A stretch of DNA of 64,000 bases. It comes from Streptomyces cyaneochromogenes (GTDB lineage: Bacteria > Actinomycetota > Actinomycetes > Streptomycetales > Streptomycetaceae). Of this stretch, positions 15,851 to 24,076 are shown in pieces. The stretch covers positions 5,518,001-5,582,000 of the forward strand of contig NZ_CP034539.1 of assembly GCF_003963535.1 (NCBI RefSeq), read 5' to 3'. Positions within the stretch are counted from its first letter, which is position 1; the number at the start of each line of letters is the position of its first letter. The notes below the pieces were generated by a model. That model was not told the DNA's origin and searched no databases. It saw only the letters and a list, made by a program, of their open reading frames with translations. The position numbers and the translations under genes are program-made.

Positions 15851-17151
15851 CCACCATGACCACCGCCGTGAACACCACCGCCGTGAACACCACCGCGACC
15901 GAACAGCCGCGTACCCGGCAGCGCTACCGGCCCACCGAGCTGGAGACGGTGCCCGCCGTGAACGCACTGCTGGAGCGGCTCGGGCTGGGTCGTCTCGACG
16001 CGCAGGCGGTCACCGCGTTCGGCGGGCGCAACGACAACTGGGCGGGACCGACCACCACCGGCGAGCAGGTCTTCGTCAAGACGGTCACCCTGCTGCCGGA
16101 CGGCGACTGCCCCGAACTCGGACGCGCCCTGAGCTTCGAGGAGTTGGCGTCCCGTCGGCTGCCGCCGGGCTCGCCGCTGCGCTCGCCCGCGCTGCTCGGC
16201 GCCGACCGCGCGGCCGGGGTGACGGTGCACCGCCTGGTGCCGGGCGCCCGCTCGGGCGCCGAGCTCGCCCTGGACGGGGAGTTCGACGACGCGCTGTGCC
16301 GCGCGGCCGGCCGCGCCGTCGGCACCCTGCACGGGCTGGGCCCCGCCGAGGACGTGGACACCGGTGAGGCGCCGCTGCCGCCGCTCGCCTGGCTGAAGGC
16401 CCTGCCCTGGAGTGCCGTCCAGGAGCGGAGCATGGCGCAGATCGCCGCCTGGCAGCTGGTCCAGGACGACACCGAAGTGGTCGCGGCGCTGCACCGGCTG
16501 CGGGACCTGGAGAAGACCGTGCCGCACGGGCCCACGCACTGCGACCTGCGCTTCGACCAGTTCATCCGGGCGGACGAAGGCACCGGGGACCTCTACCTGT
16601 GCGACTGGGAGGAGTTCCGGCTCGCCGATCCCGCGCGGGACGTGGGCGCGTTCGCCGGGGAGTGGCTCTTCCACGCCGCGTACTCCGTGTTCGCGCCGAC
16701 GGGCGAGGGCGGGGACGGGGGCGGGGGTGACGGCGGGGGCGCGGGGCAGCCGGGGCCCGCCGCCGGGTTCGGGCTGACGCACGAGGAGATCGTGGCGCGC
16801 GGCTCGGCGAGCCTGCGCCGCCATCTGCCGCGGATCGGTTCCTTCTGGCGCGGCTATCTGGAGTGCCGTACGCCCGACGCCGGGCTGCCCGAGCGGGCCG
16901 CCGCGTATGCCGGGTGGCACATGTTCGACCGGCTGATCGCCACGGCCGAGGCGCACGCCACGCTCAACCCGGTCGCGCGGGCCGCCGCCGGCATCGGCCG
17001 GACGGTCCTGCTCGACCCGGCGGCCGCCGCGCGGACGCTGGGCCTGACCCTGCCGGCCTCTTCCCTGCCGGGGCGGTCCCTCACAACCCCTTCCCGCCCG
17101 GCCCCTTCCCGCCCGGCCCCATCCCTCTCGAACGGGAGCAGCCACCGATGA
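15847..17151 (+). CDS. lxmK: Class V lanthipeptide Ser/Thr kinase (APH-like phosphotransferase, LxmK-like)
   Basis: 434 aa from a GTG overlapping the preceding stop (GTGA). Phosphorylates Ser/Thr of the precursor before elimination. The fold elements are visible: Lys in 'QVFVKTV', the catalytic loop 'HGPTHCDLRFDQFI' (H-C-D) and the metal site 'LYLCDWEEFRLADPARDVGAFAGEW'. The low-complexity Thr/Ala N-terminus and the Gly-rich insert around residue 300 are poorly conserved-looking. The active Asp is retained here, in contrast to the neighbour at 14927. The final residues (Pro/Ser-rich) overlap the start of the HopA1-like gene by 4 bp. Confidence 0.85.
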   Translation: MTTMTTAVNTTAVNTTATEQPRTRQRYRPTELETVPAVNALLERLGLGRLDAQAVTAFGGRNDNWAGPTTTGEQVFVKTVTLLPDGDCPELGRALSFEELASRRLPPGSPLRSPALLGADRAAGVTVHRLVPGARSGAELALDGEFDDALCRAAGRAVGTLHGLGPAEDVDTGEAPLPPLAWLKALPWSAVQERSMAQIAAWQLVQDDTEVVAALHRLRDLEKTVPHGPTHCDLRFDQFIRADEGTGDLYLCDWEEFRLADPARDVGAFAGEWLFHAAYSVFAPTGEGGDGGGGDGGGAGQPGPAAGFGLTHEEIVARGSASLRRHLPRIGSFWRGYLECRTPDAGLPERAAAYAGWHMFDRLIATAEAHATLNPVARAAAGIGRTVLLDPAAAARTLGLTLPASSLPGRSLTTPSRPAPSRPAPSLSNGSSHR

Positions 17152-18227
17152 CCCTCGCCGCCCCCCTCACTCCCCTCCGTCCCCTCGCTCCCCTCGACTC
17201 CCCGGTGCCGGACGCTTCCCCCGTCGCCCCGCACCGGGGCCTCGCACCGCGGCCTGCCGCCGCGCTCGCCGCCGTCACCGTCGCGCCGGGCGCCCGTGAG
17301 GCCACCGTCGCCGGGCGTACGGTCACCGCCGACAGCCCGCGAGACCTGCGCGGCCGGCTCACCAACGCGCTGTACGAGGAACTGCACGCGGGCCGCCACC
17401 AGGGCGGTGCCCTTCCCGACGGGCCGCCGCCCCGGCGCACCCTGCGCGACCCCGACCTGGAGCGTCGGCTCGCGGCCGCCGTGCCGCACCGCACCACGCC
17501 CACCCGGGGCCGCCTCATCGAGGTGCTGCGGCGGGCGGACGGCGACCAGCTCGTCGTACGTCTCCCGGAGGTCACCACGCGTGTGCCGGCCGACCGGCTG
17601 CTGAGCCCGGGCACGCCGCCCGCGCCGGGCGATTACGTCGAACTCGCGCTGGAGGCCGCGCGGCCCGCGCTGTCCCCCGGGTTCTTCTACGTCATGGGGT
17701 CGCGCCCGCTGCCCCGGCCCGCCGGTGCCGTCCGCCGTCTCTTCCTGCACGCGCGGGACGCGGACGCGGCGGTCGTGCTGTGGGGCCTGGCGCTCGACGC
17801 GCTGGAGTCCGCCGGGGCCCGGTACCACGCGAAGGTGCTCTCCGATCCGCAGGACTTCCCGCGCCGTGACGCCGTCGTGGTCTATCTGCATGGCGACCAC
17901 CTGCCCGGCGAGCACGCGGTCGCGGCCGCCGTGGCTCCGCACGCGGGCACGCTGACCGGCGCCGAGACCTCGGTCTTCACCGAGGAGCTGGCCCCCGGCG
18001 TCGCCGCCGCCTGGGATCCCGAGGACCCGCGCCCCGGCCAGGACGGCATGAGCTTCGGCCAGCACCGTGCCTTCGCCCTCGCCTCCGGGCTCATCGCGCA
18101 CGCCCTGGCCGACGGCTCCGAGGCCCGTACCCGCGAGGAGTACGTCGTACGGGCCTTCCGCGAGGCGGGAATCGACCCGCTGCAGCCCCAGAACAACCTC
18201 GACACCCGCTCGGGAGACGGACGATGA
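17148..18227 (+). CDS. lxmY: HopA1-family lyase/synthetase component (LxmY-like)
   Basis: 359 aa, ATG overlapping the preceding stop. It belongs to the family named after the type III effector HopA1. In class V lanthipeptide and thioamitide clusters its members eliminate phosphate from phospho-Ser/Thr to give dehydroamino acids. Typical stretches are 'RLTNALYEELHAG', 'GFFYVMGSRPLP', 'RLFLHARDADAAVVLWGLALDALE', 'YHAKVLSDPQDFPRRDAVVVYL' and the C-terminal 'SFGQHRAFALASGLIAHAL'. No signal for type III secretion is expected in this Gram-positive, so an effector role is rejected. Works with the kinase encoded immediately upstream. Confidence 0.87.
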   Translation: MTLAAPLTPLRPLAPLDSPVPDASPVAPHRGLAPRPAAALAAVTVAPGAREATVAGRTVTADSPRDLRGRLTNALYEELHAGRHQGGALPDGPPPRRTLRDPDLERRLAAAVPHRTTPTRGRLIEVLRRADGDQLVVRLPEVTTRVPADRLLSPGTPPAPGDYVELALEAARPALSPGFFYVMGSRPLPRPAGAVRRLFLHARDADAAVVLWGLALDALESAGARYHAKVLSDPQDFPRRDAVVVYLHGDHLPGEHAVAAAVAPHAGTLTGAETSVFTEELAPGVAAAWDPEDPRPGQDGMSFGQHRAFALASGLIAHALADGSEARTREEYVVRAFREAGIDPLQPQNNLDTRSGDGR

Positions 18228-19027
18228 CCACCAGCACCGCGACCACCGAAGCCCGCGCGCTCCCCGAGGCCGGCGGGCTCGGCACCGCCCTGACCACCGC
18301 CTACAGCGACGCGATCGCCGAGGTGTACGACGAGATCTACCCCTCCACCCCGGACCTGGAGGACATCGCCGACTTCCTCCTCACGCTCACCGCATCCGGT
18401 TCGAGCGTGCTCGAACTCGGCGTCGGCACGGGCCGGGTCGCGCTGCCGCTGGCCGACAAGGGCTTCCGGGTGCACGGCGTCGACTCCTCCGCGGGCATGC
18501 TCGCCCGGCTCGCCGAGAAGGACCCCGAGGGCCGGATCACACCCGTGCACGCCGACTTCGCCGCGCTCGACCTGGGGCGGGCCTTCGACGTCGTCCTCGC
18601 CCCGTTCAACTCGCTGTGCTGCGCGGTCACTCCGGACGAGCAGATCGCCCTCATGCACGCCGTGGCCCGGCACACCGCGCCGGACGGATGCGTCGTGATC
18701 GAGACGTTCGACCCCAGCGACTACCACGTCCAGAAGAAGAACGAGATCAGCACCTACCCCGTCGACGGGCGCGGCGCCATGATCGAGTCCATCGGGGTGC
18801 TGCCCGCCTCGCAGAACATGATGGTGCACAACACCCTCTTCCTCGACGGTGAGCCGCCCAAGTCCGCGACCACCGTGATGCGTTACCTGTGGCCGAGCGA
18901 GCTGGACCTGCTCGCCGGGATCGCCCGCCTGGAGCTGTCCGGCCGCTACTCCGGCTGGCGCGAGCAGCCCTTCGACGGGGGCGACAGCCGCAAGATGTGC
19001 GTGTCCGTGTACCGGCCGCTGCGGTGA
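18224..19027 (+). CDS. lxmM: SAM-dependent methyltransferase (LxmM-like, peptide N-terminal)
   Basis: 267 aa. Class I methyltransferase with motif I 'SVLELGVGTGRVALPLADKG', the acidic strand 'HGVDSSAGML' and motif IV 'FDVVLAPFNSLCCAV'. In lexapeptide a methyltransferase dimethylates the N-terminal amine of the processed peptide. The predicted core here also starts with Phe, so this is the proposed activity. ATG overlaps the preceding stop by 4 bp. Confidence 0.85.
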   Translation: MTTSTATTEARALPEAGGLGTALTTAYSDAIAEVYDEIYPSTPDLEDIADFLLTLTASGSSVLELGVGTGRVALPLADKGFRVHGVDSSAGMLARLAEKDPEGRITPVHADFAALDLGRAFDVVLAPFNSLCCAVTPDEQIALMHAVARHTAPDGCVVIETFDPSDYHVQKKNEISTYPVDGRGAMIESIGVLPASQNMMVHNTLFLDGEPPKSATTVMRYLWPSELDLLAGIARLELSGRYSGWREQPFDGGDSRKMCVSVYRPLR

Positions 19028-20283
19028 GCCCTCGGCCGGATACGGGGATGCGGCTGGTCACCGAGGAGATGCCGGGGCGCGGACGCGGGCTCGTGGCCGT
19101 CGCGCTGACCGTGGGCGCGGGCGGCGACGACGATCCGGCCGGGCGGCACGGCATGGCGCACCTGGTGGAGCATCTGATGTTCCCGCGCGACGACGAGGCC
19201 GACGGCTTCGTGGCCCTCGTGCAGGAGGCGGGCGGCATGTGCAACGCCGAGACCCACCGCGACCACACGGTCTTCCACAGCGTCGTCCCCGCCGACGCGC
19301 TGCCCGATGTCCTCGCCCTGGAGGCCCGTCGCCTGCTGCGCTTCGGGCCGTCCGCCGCGACGCTCCGCTCCGAGGCGGCCGTCATCGGCGAGGAGATCCG
19401 CGCCGCCGGAGCCGGGAACCGCCTGTGGGACACCGTGCTCGCCGCGCTCCACCCCGGCGCGCGGGACGCCTACGGCACGACAGCGGAGCTGCGGGACGCC
19501 ACCGTGGAGGAGGCGCAGACCTTCTTCCGCCGTCACTACCGGCCCGAGCGGGTCGTGCTGTCCGTCGTCGGAGACGTGGACGCGGGGCGGGTGGAGGAGC
19601 TGGTGCGGCGGGAGTTCGGTGCGTGGACGACGCCTGCAGCGGAGGTGGGGGCGGAGGCCGGCCCCGCCGCCGAGGCGCCCGCCCACCGGGAAGCGGCCCG
19701 CCGCACGCCCGGCGTCACCTCCTCCCTCCCGTATGCCCAAAACGGCGTCGCGATCGGCCACGCCCTGGCCGACCCGAACCGGTGGGGCCTCGGGCCGTAC
19801 CTCGCCCAGGTCGTGCTCTGCGAGGTGATGCGCCGCCGGATCCCCGGACTGATCGCCCGCACCGGCGCGTGGGACGCGGCGAGCGTGCACACCGGCTACC
19901 AGGGCCAGTGGCTCGCCTCGGCAGCGCCCGACCTCGCACTCGTCCTGCTCGGCCGGGCGCCGGGCGCCGACAGCGAGGAGGCCGTCGGCCCATGGCTGGA
20001 CGCGCTCGCCGACGTGGCCACCGCCCCGCCGGACGAGCCCGAACTCAGGCGCGCGGTCGCCGTGTTGAGGGCGTCCTGCTACCGCCAGGCCGACTCACTC
20101 GCCGCCCGCGCGGTCACCCACGGCCGCACCGCGCTCCTCTTCACCCCGGCGGACGGCGACACGAACCCCGACGCCATCCCCGCCCACCTGGCCGCCGTCA
20201 CCGCCGCCGATGTGTCCGAGGCCGCTCGTGGGCTGCTGGTCGCGCCCCGGTCCGTGCACGCCCTGGAGGGGGTCGCCGTATGA
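19024..20283 (+). CDS. M16 family zinc metallopeptidase, catalytic subunit
   Basis: 419 aa from a GTG overlapping the preceding stop. The zinc-binding inverted motif HxxEH is present as 'HLVEHLMFP' near residue 44, with the distal Glu in 'EAAVIGEEIR' about 75 residues later, as in mitochondrial processing peptidase beta and PqqF/L-type enzymes. Together with the next gene it forms the two-subunit M16 arrangement that removes leader peptides. It is the likely maturation protease, since the exporter has no peptidase domain. Confidence 0.87.
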   Translation: MSPRPDTGMRLVTEEMPGRGRGLVAVALTVGAGGDDDPAGRHGMAHLVEHLMFPRDDEADGFVALVQEAGGMCNAETHRDHTVFHSVVPADALPDVLALEARRLLRFGPSAATLRSEAAVIGEEIRAAGAGNRLWDTVLAALHPGARDAYGTTAELRDATVEEAQTFFRRHYRPERVVLSVVGDVDAGRVEELVRREFGAWTTPAAEVGAEAGPAAEAPAHREAARRTPGVTSSLPYAQNGVAIGHALADPNRWGLGPYLAQVVLCEVMRRRIPGLIARTGAWDAASVHTGYQGQWLASAAPDLALVLLGRAPGADSEEAVGPWLDALADVATAPPDEPELRRAVAVLRASCYRQADSLAARAVTHGRTALLFTPADGDTNPDAIPAHLAAVTAADVSEAARGLLVAPRSVHALEGVAV

Positions 20284-21551
20284 CCGCGTCACCCGCGCTC
20301 GGGTTCCCCCGGCGCACCGCCCTGCCGAACCGATCCCCCCTGCGCACCGTCCTGCCGAACGGCCTGGACACGGTCGTAGTGGCCGCCCCGGGCGCCCCCC
20401 TCGCCGAGATCCGCCTCGTCCTGCCGTACGCCCGTACCGAACCCGCCCTCGCCGCCGTGCGGGAGCTGCTCGCGGCCGGGCTCGGTACCGCCACGGTCTC
20501 CCGGGACCGCCGGGCCGTCGCCGACCGTGCGGCCGATCTCGGGGCCGAGTTCAGCACGGTGGTGACCGCCGAGCAGCTGGTGCTGTCGGCGAGTGTGCTG
20601 GCGGAGGGGCTGCGCGGTGCGCTGGAGCTCCTCGGCGACCTGCTGCTGCGACCGGCGTACGACCACCTGCCGCCCCCGGGGAGTACACCCGCGCCGCGGA
20701 CGAGCCCCGGCCCCCGCACCCGCCTGCGCCGTGCCCAGCTCCGCCATGCCTTCGGCGGCCCGCACCCGCTGGTCGACGACGACCACGCCACCGGCACGGC
20801 GGACGTCGACCTGCTCGCCTTCCACCGCCGGGCCGTCGTCCCGGCCGGTGCCGTACTGCTCATCCTCGGCGGCGACGACCCGGACCGCGTCCTGGCCGCC
20901 GTACGCGAGGAGTTGGCCGACTGGACCGGCGGCCCCTCCGGGCTCACGCTGCCGCCGTTCCCCCGCCCCGAGCCCACCCCCGGGCGGCTCGCCCTGCACG
21001 ACCCGTCCGCCGACCAGGCGCTCCTGCTCACCGCCGGCCCGGCCGTACCCGTCCGCGACCCCGGCCACACCGCGCTGCACCTCGCCCAGACCGTCCTCGG
21101 CGGCCACGCCACCTCCCGGCTGACCCGGCGGCTGCGGGAGCGGCACGGGCTGGCCTACGCGGTGGACGCGCGGATCCGGCAGAACGGCGCGGGCTGCTGG
21201 CTGGAGATCGACTGTGCCGGGGCCCCAGGCACGGGGGACCGGCTGGCCGAGGAGGTCACCGCCTGCATGGCGGAGCTGGCCCGAAGCGGGCCCACGCCCG
21301 AGGAGACGCACCGCATCCGCCGTTACACGGCCGGGTTCACCCGGTTCGCCCTCGCCACCCGCGCAGAGGAGGCGAGTGCCCTGGCGGGCTTCGCGGCGAG
21401 CGGGATGGACCTGGACTGGCTGACGCGCTACCCGGACGCCATCGCCGAGGTGACGGACCGTCACCTCGCCGAAGCCGCCGCCCACTTCCTCGACCCGGCC
21501 CGCACGCTCGTGGCCACCCTCGACCGCACACCCACAGGAACCCGCCCGTGA
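20280..21551 (+). CDS. M16 family non-catalytic partner subunit
   Basis: 423 aa, ATG overlapping the preceding stop. M16 fold in two halves, but no HxxEH in the N-terminal half (the equivalent region reads 'LVLPYARTEPALAAVRELL'). The C-terminal half keeps the substrate-binding pattern 'GGHATSRLTRRLRERHGLAYAVDA', with the Arg-Tyr pair typical of the partner subunit. It should assemble with the catalytic subunit encoded upstream. Confidence 0.85.
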   Translation: MTASPALGFPRRTALPNRSPLRTVLPNGLDTVVVAAPGAPLAEIRLVLPYARTEPALAAVRELLAAGLGTATVSRDRRAVADRAADLGAEFSTVVTAEQLVLSASVLAEGLRGALELLGDLLLRPAYDHLPPPGSTPAPRTSPGPRTRLRRAQLRHAFGGPHPLVDDDHATGTADVDLLAFHRRAVVPAGAVLLILGGDDPDRVLAAVREELADWTGGPSGLTLPPFPRPEPTPGRLALHDPSADQALLLTAGPAVPVRDPGHTALHLAQTVLGGHATSRLTRRLRERHGLAYAVDARIRQNGAGCWLEIDCAGAPGTGDRLAEEVTACMAELARSGPTPEETHRIRRYTAGFTRFALATRAEEASALAGFAASGMDLDWLTRYPDAIAEVTDRHLAEAAAHFLDPARTLVATLDRTPTGTRP

Positions 21552-22621
21552 CCGCACCCGAGCCCCTCCCCGCCCCTGCTCCCGCCTCCACCTCCGTCCC
21601 CGCCGTCCTCTACCCCCTCCAGCCCGACCACCCCGAACTCGTGGCCCCCTTCGCCGAGTTGGTCGCCCGCACCGACGCGCGCCGCCTCTGGCTCTGCCAG
21701 TCCTTCCGGTCGGAACCGCACCAGGTGCTGGCGTACCTGGCGGGCCTGGGCCACACCGTCCCCGTGGGCACGGCCGTCACCCTGCTGCCCCTGCGGCACC
21801 CGTACGAGGCGGCACTCCAGGCCCGCTCCCTGGCCCTGCTCACCGGGCGGCCGGTGGTGGCCGGGTACGGCATCGGCACCCCCGAGTTCGCGCACGGGCT
21901 CACCCCTCAGCCGTATCGCAGTCCGCGTACGGCGGTCGGGGAGTACGTCACCTCCGTACGGGCCCTGCTGGACGGCGAGAGCGTGGCGCACGACGGCCCG
22001 TACCACCGCCTGCACGCGGCGCTCCCGCCGGTCGGGCCGCACGCGCCGGTGGAAGTGGGCGCCGGGGTGCTCCGCCCCGGCATGGCGCATACGGCGGGCG
22101 CCACCGCGGACGTGGCGATCACCTGGATGACCCCGCCCGACTACCTCCGCGACACCCTCGTACCCCGCCTCGCCGCCGGCGCCGCCGAGGCGGGCCGCGC
22201 CACCCGGCCCCGCGTCGCCACGGCGGTCCACGTCGCCGTCCGCCGCCCGGGCCGCGACCCGCGACGCCTGGCGCAGGCGGCCGCGGGCACCCACCTGTGC
22301 GCCCCGCACTACGCGGACATGCTGCGCCGCGCCGGCGTGGACGTCGACGGGCCCGACCCGGCGACGCAGCTCCTGCGCGCCGACGTGGTCGTCACCGGCA
22401 CCCCGGACGAGATCGCCGCGACCCTGGCCGGCTACCGCGCCGCCGGCGTCGACGAGATCCTCCTCAACCCCACCGCCGTCCTCCTCACCGAGGGCGTCCA
22501 CGCGGCGGTGACGGACCTGGAGGAGATCGTCACCGCGTGCCGGTCGTCCGGCCGGTCAGCCGCCGGTTCGACCGGCCGGTCAGCCGCCCCTGCTTCTGGC
22601 CGGGTTCGTTCGGTCCTCTGA
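21548..22621 (+). CDS. lxmJ: LLM-type F420-dependent reductase (LxmJ-like, dehydroalanine to D-Ala)
   Basis: 357 aa from a GTG overlapping the preceding stop. Luciferase-like TIM barrel of the F420 oxidoreductase superfamily: 'TAVTLLPLRHPYEAALQARSLALLTGRPVVAGYGIGTPEF', 'SPRTAVGEYVTSVRALLDGESVAHDGPYHRL', 'ADVAITWMTPPDYLRDTLVPRL'. In lexapeptide an F420H2-dependent reductase of this family converts dehydroalanine to D-alanine. It is the last gene of the coupled operon. The final ~25 residues (Ser/Gly/Arg-rich) look non-conserved. Confidence 0.87.
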   Translation: MTAPEPLPAPAPASTSVPAVLYPLQPDHPELVAPFAELVARTDARRLWLCQSFRSEPHQVLAYLAGLGHTVPVGTAVTLLPLRHPYEAALQARSLALLTGRPVVAGYGIGTPEFAHGLTPQPYRSPRTAVGEYVTSVRALLDGESVAHDGPYHRLHAALPPVGPHAPVEVGAGVLRPGMAHTAGATADVAITWMTPPDYLRDTLVPRLAAGAAEAGRATRPRVATAVHVAVRRPGRDPRRLAQAAAGTHLCAPHYADMLRRAGVDVDGPDPATQLLRADVVVTGTPDEIAATLAGYRAAGVDEILLNPTAVLLTEGVHAAVTDLEEIVTACRSSGRSAAGSTGRSAAPASGRVRSVL

Positions 22622-22648
22622 TCGACCAGCGCATCCCGGCCGGCTCTT

Positions 22649-22708
22649 TGATCAAGTTCCGGTGGAGGGGGTGTAACGGATGATCAAGAACTGATGGAGG
22701 GGGTGTAA
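22649..22708. repeat. Two direct repeats TGATCAAG...TGGAGGGGGTGTAA
   Basis: Copies at 22649-22676 and 22681-22708, 32 bp apart, share TGATCAAG and TGGAGGGGGTGTAA. A related GTGGGGGGTGTAA occurs at 27408-27420, upstream of the ATP-grasp gene. They may be operators for the binding-protein gene that follows. Confidence 0.55.
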
Positions 22709-22786
22709 TGGGCGTTTGGGTGCGGTCCGTCATGTCTTCACAAGCTCAGCGGAGCGTGGTGTTGCGCACTCGTTAAGTAGTTCGGC

Positions 22787-22816
22787 TTGACGCTGAGGGG
22801 CCACGGCGCGTTGTCT
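22787..22816 (+). promoter_or_regulatory. Possible promoter of the sugar-binding lipoprotein gene
   Basis: TTGACG (22787-22792) and TTGTCT (22811-22816), 18 bp apart, lie 51 bp before the start codon. Match to consensus is moderate. Confidence 0.4.
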
Positions 22817-22866
22817 TTTCAGACATCTGGGCGCAACGGCGCGCCCGTGTCCCGAAGGCACCAGAA

Positions 22867-24006
22867 GTGAGCTCCTCTATGCGTCCCCTGCGCCCCCTGC
22901 GCCGTACTGCCACCGCTGTGGCCGCCGCCTCCACGCTGACCCTCTCGCTGGCCGCGTGCGGGGCACTGGGCGTCACCGGGGACAGCAGCGAGGCGAGCCC
23001 GACCAAGGGCAACGACGTGACCGTGGGGTTGCTGCTGCCGGAGACGGCGAACACGCGCTATGACAAGTTCGACTTCCCCATCATCAGGAACAAGGTCCTG
23101 GAGCTCACCGACAAGCAGGGCCGGGTCGTCTACCAGAACGCGGACGCGGACGCGAGCAAGCAGGCGGCCCAGCTCCAGCAGATGATCGACGACCAGGTCG
23201 ACGTGATCCTGCTGGACGCCGTCGACTCGCACGCCATCGCCACCGGCGTGCAGAAGGCCAAGGACGCCGGAATCCCGGTCATCGCCTACGACCGCCTGGC
23301 CGAGGGGCCCATCGACGCGTACGTCTCCTTCGACAACGAGCTGGTCGGCGAGGTCCAGGGCCGCTCCCTGCTGGAGGCCATGGAGGCGCCCGACTCCTCC
23401 GACAAGATCGTCATGATGAACGGCTCGCCCACCGACCCGAACGCCAAGCAGTTCAAGGCGGGCGCCCTCTCCGAGCTCAACGGCTCGGTGGACATCGCCA
23501 AGTCGTACGACACCAAGGACTGGAAGCCGGAGAACGCCCAGGCCAACATGGCCCAGGCGATCAAGTCGATCGGCCTGAACAACATCAAGGGCGTCTACTC
23601 CGCCAACGACGGCATGGCCGGCGGCGTCATCAAGGCCCTGCAGGCCGCGGGCGTGACCGATCTGCCGCCGATCACCGGGCAGGACGCCGAACTGGACGCC
23701 GTCCAGCGGATCGTGAGCGGCGAGCAGTACATGAGCGTGTACAAGTCGTACCCGCAGGAGGCCGAGAGCGCCGCGCAGATGGCCGTGGCCAAGGTCCAGG
23801 GCAAGGACATCCAGTTCGACTCCCTCACCCAGAACCAGGTCGACAGCCCCACCGGCAAGGACATCCCGGCCCTGCTGGTCCCCGTGGTCGCCCTGACCCA
23901 GGACAACATCAAGGAGACCGTCCTCGCCGACGGGATCTACGAGCTGTCCGAGATCTGCACGGCCGAGTACAAGGCCGACTGCGCGCGGATCGGGCTCAGC
24001 AAGTAA
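22867..24006 (+). CDS. Sugar ABC transporter substrate-binding lipoprotein (xylose-binding type)
   Basis: 379 aa from GTG 22867; an ATG at 22879 is an alternative start. A lipoprotein signal peptide ends in the lipobox LAAC at about residue 36. The mature part is a periplasmic-binding-protein 4 fold of the XylF/ChvE type: 'VGLLLPETANTRYDKFDFPII', 'QQMIDDQVDVILLDAVDS', 'YDRLAEGPIDAYVSFDNELVG', 'ANDGMAGGVIKAL', 'ITGQDAELDAVQRIVSGEQYMSVYK'. No permease or ATPase gene is adjacent, so it must use components encoded elsewhere or act alone. Confidence 0.88.
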   Translation: MSSSMRPLRPLRRTATAVAAASTLTLSLAACGALGVTGDSSEASPTKGNDVTVGLLLPETANTRYDKFDFPIIRNKVLELTDKQGRVVYQNADADASKQAAQLQQMIDDQVDVILLDAVDSHAIATGVQKAKDAGIPVIAYDRLAEGPIDAYVSFDNELVGEVQGRSLLEAMEAPDSSDKIVMMNGSPTDPNAKQFKAGALSELNGSVDIAKSYDTKDWKPENAQANMAQAIKSIGLNNIKGVYSANDGMAGGVIKALQAAGVTDLPPITGQDAELDAVQRIVSGEQYMSVYKSYPQEAESAAQMAVAKVQGKDIQFDSLTQNQVDSPTGKDIPALLVPVVALTQDNIKETVLADGIYELSEICTAEYKADCARIGLSK

Positions 24007-24018
24007 GGGACGCGCAGA

Positions 24019-24048
24019 CGGGGCCCGTCGGTCTCCCGACGGGCCCCG
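24019..24048. terminator. Terminator between convergent genes
   Basis: 13-bp perfect GC-rich stem (24019-24031 and 24036-24048) with a TCTC loop, 13 bp after the binding-protein stop. It also faces the convergent transglutaminase-like gene. Confidence 0.85.
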
Positions 24049-24076
24049 CCCGTTCCACCGGCTCATCCCACCGGGC

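Noticed and set aside
17148..18227. Type III secretion effector HopA1
   Set aside because: The family name is historical. No secretion system is present, and the position in a class V lanthipeptide operon gives a biosynthetic role.
6847..22621. Integrated mobile element carrying the accessory region
   Set aside because: No integrase, transposase, tRNA or flanking direct repeats were found between hspR and the sugar-binding gene; base composition by eye is unchanged.
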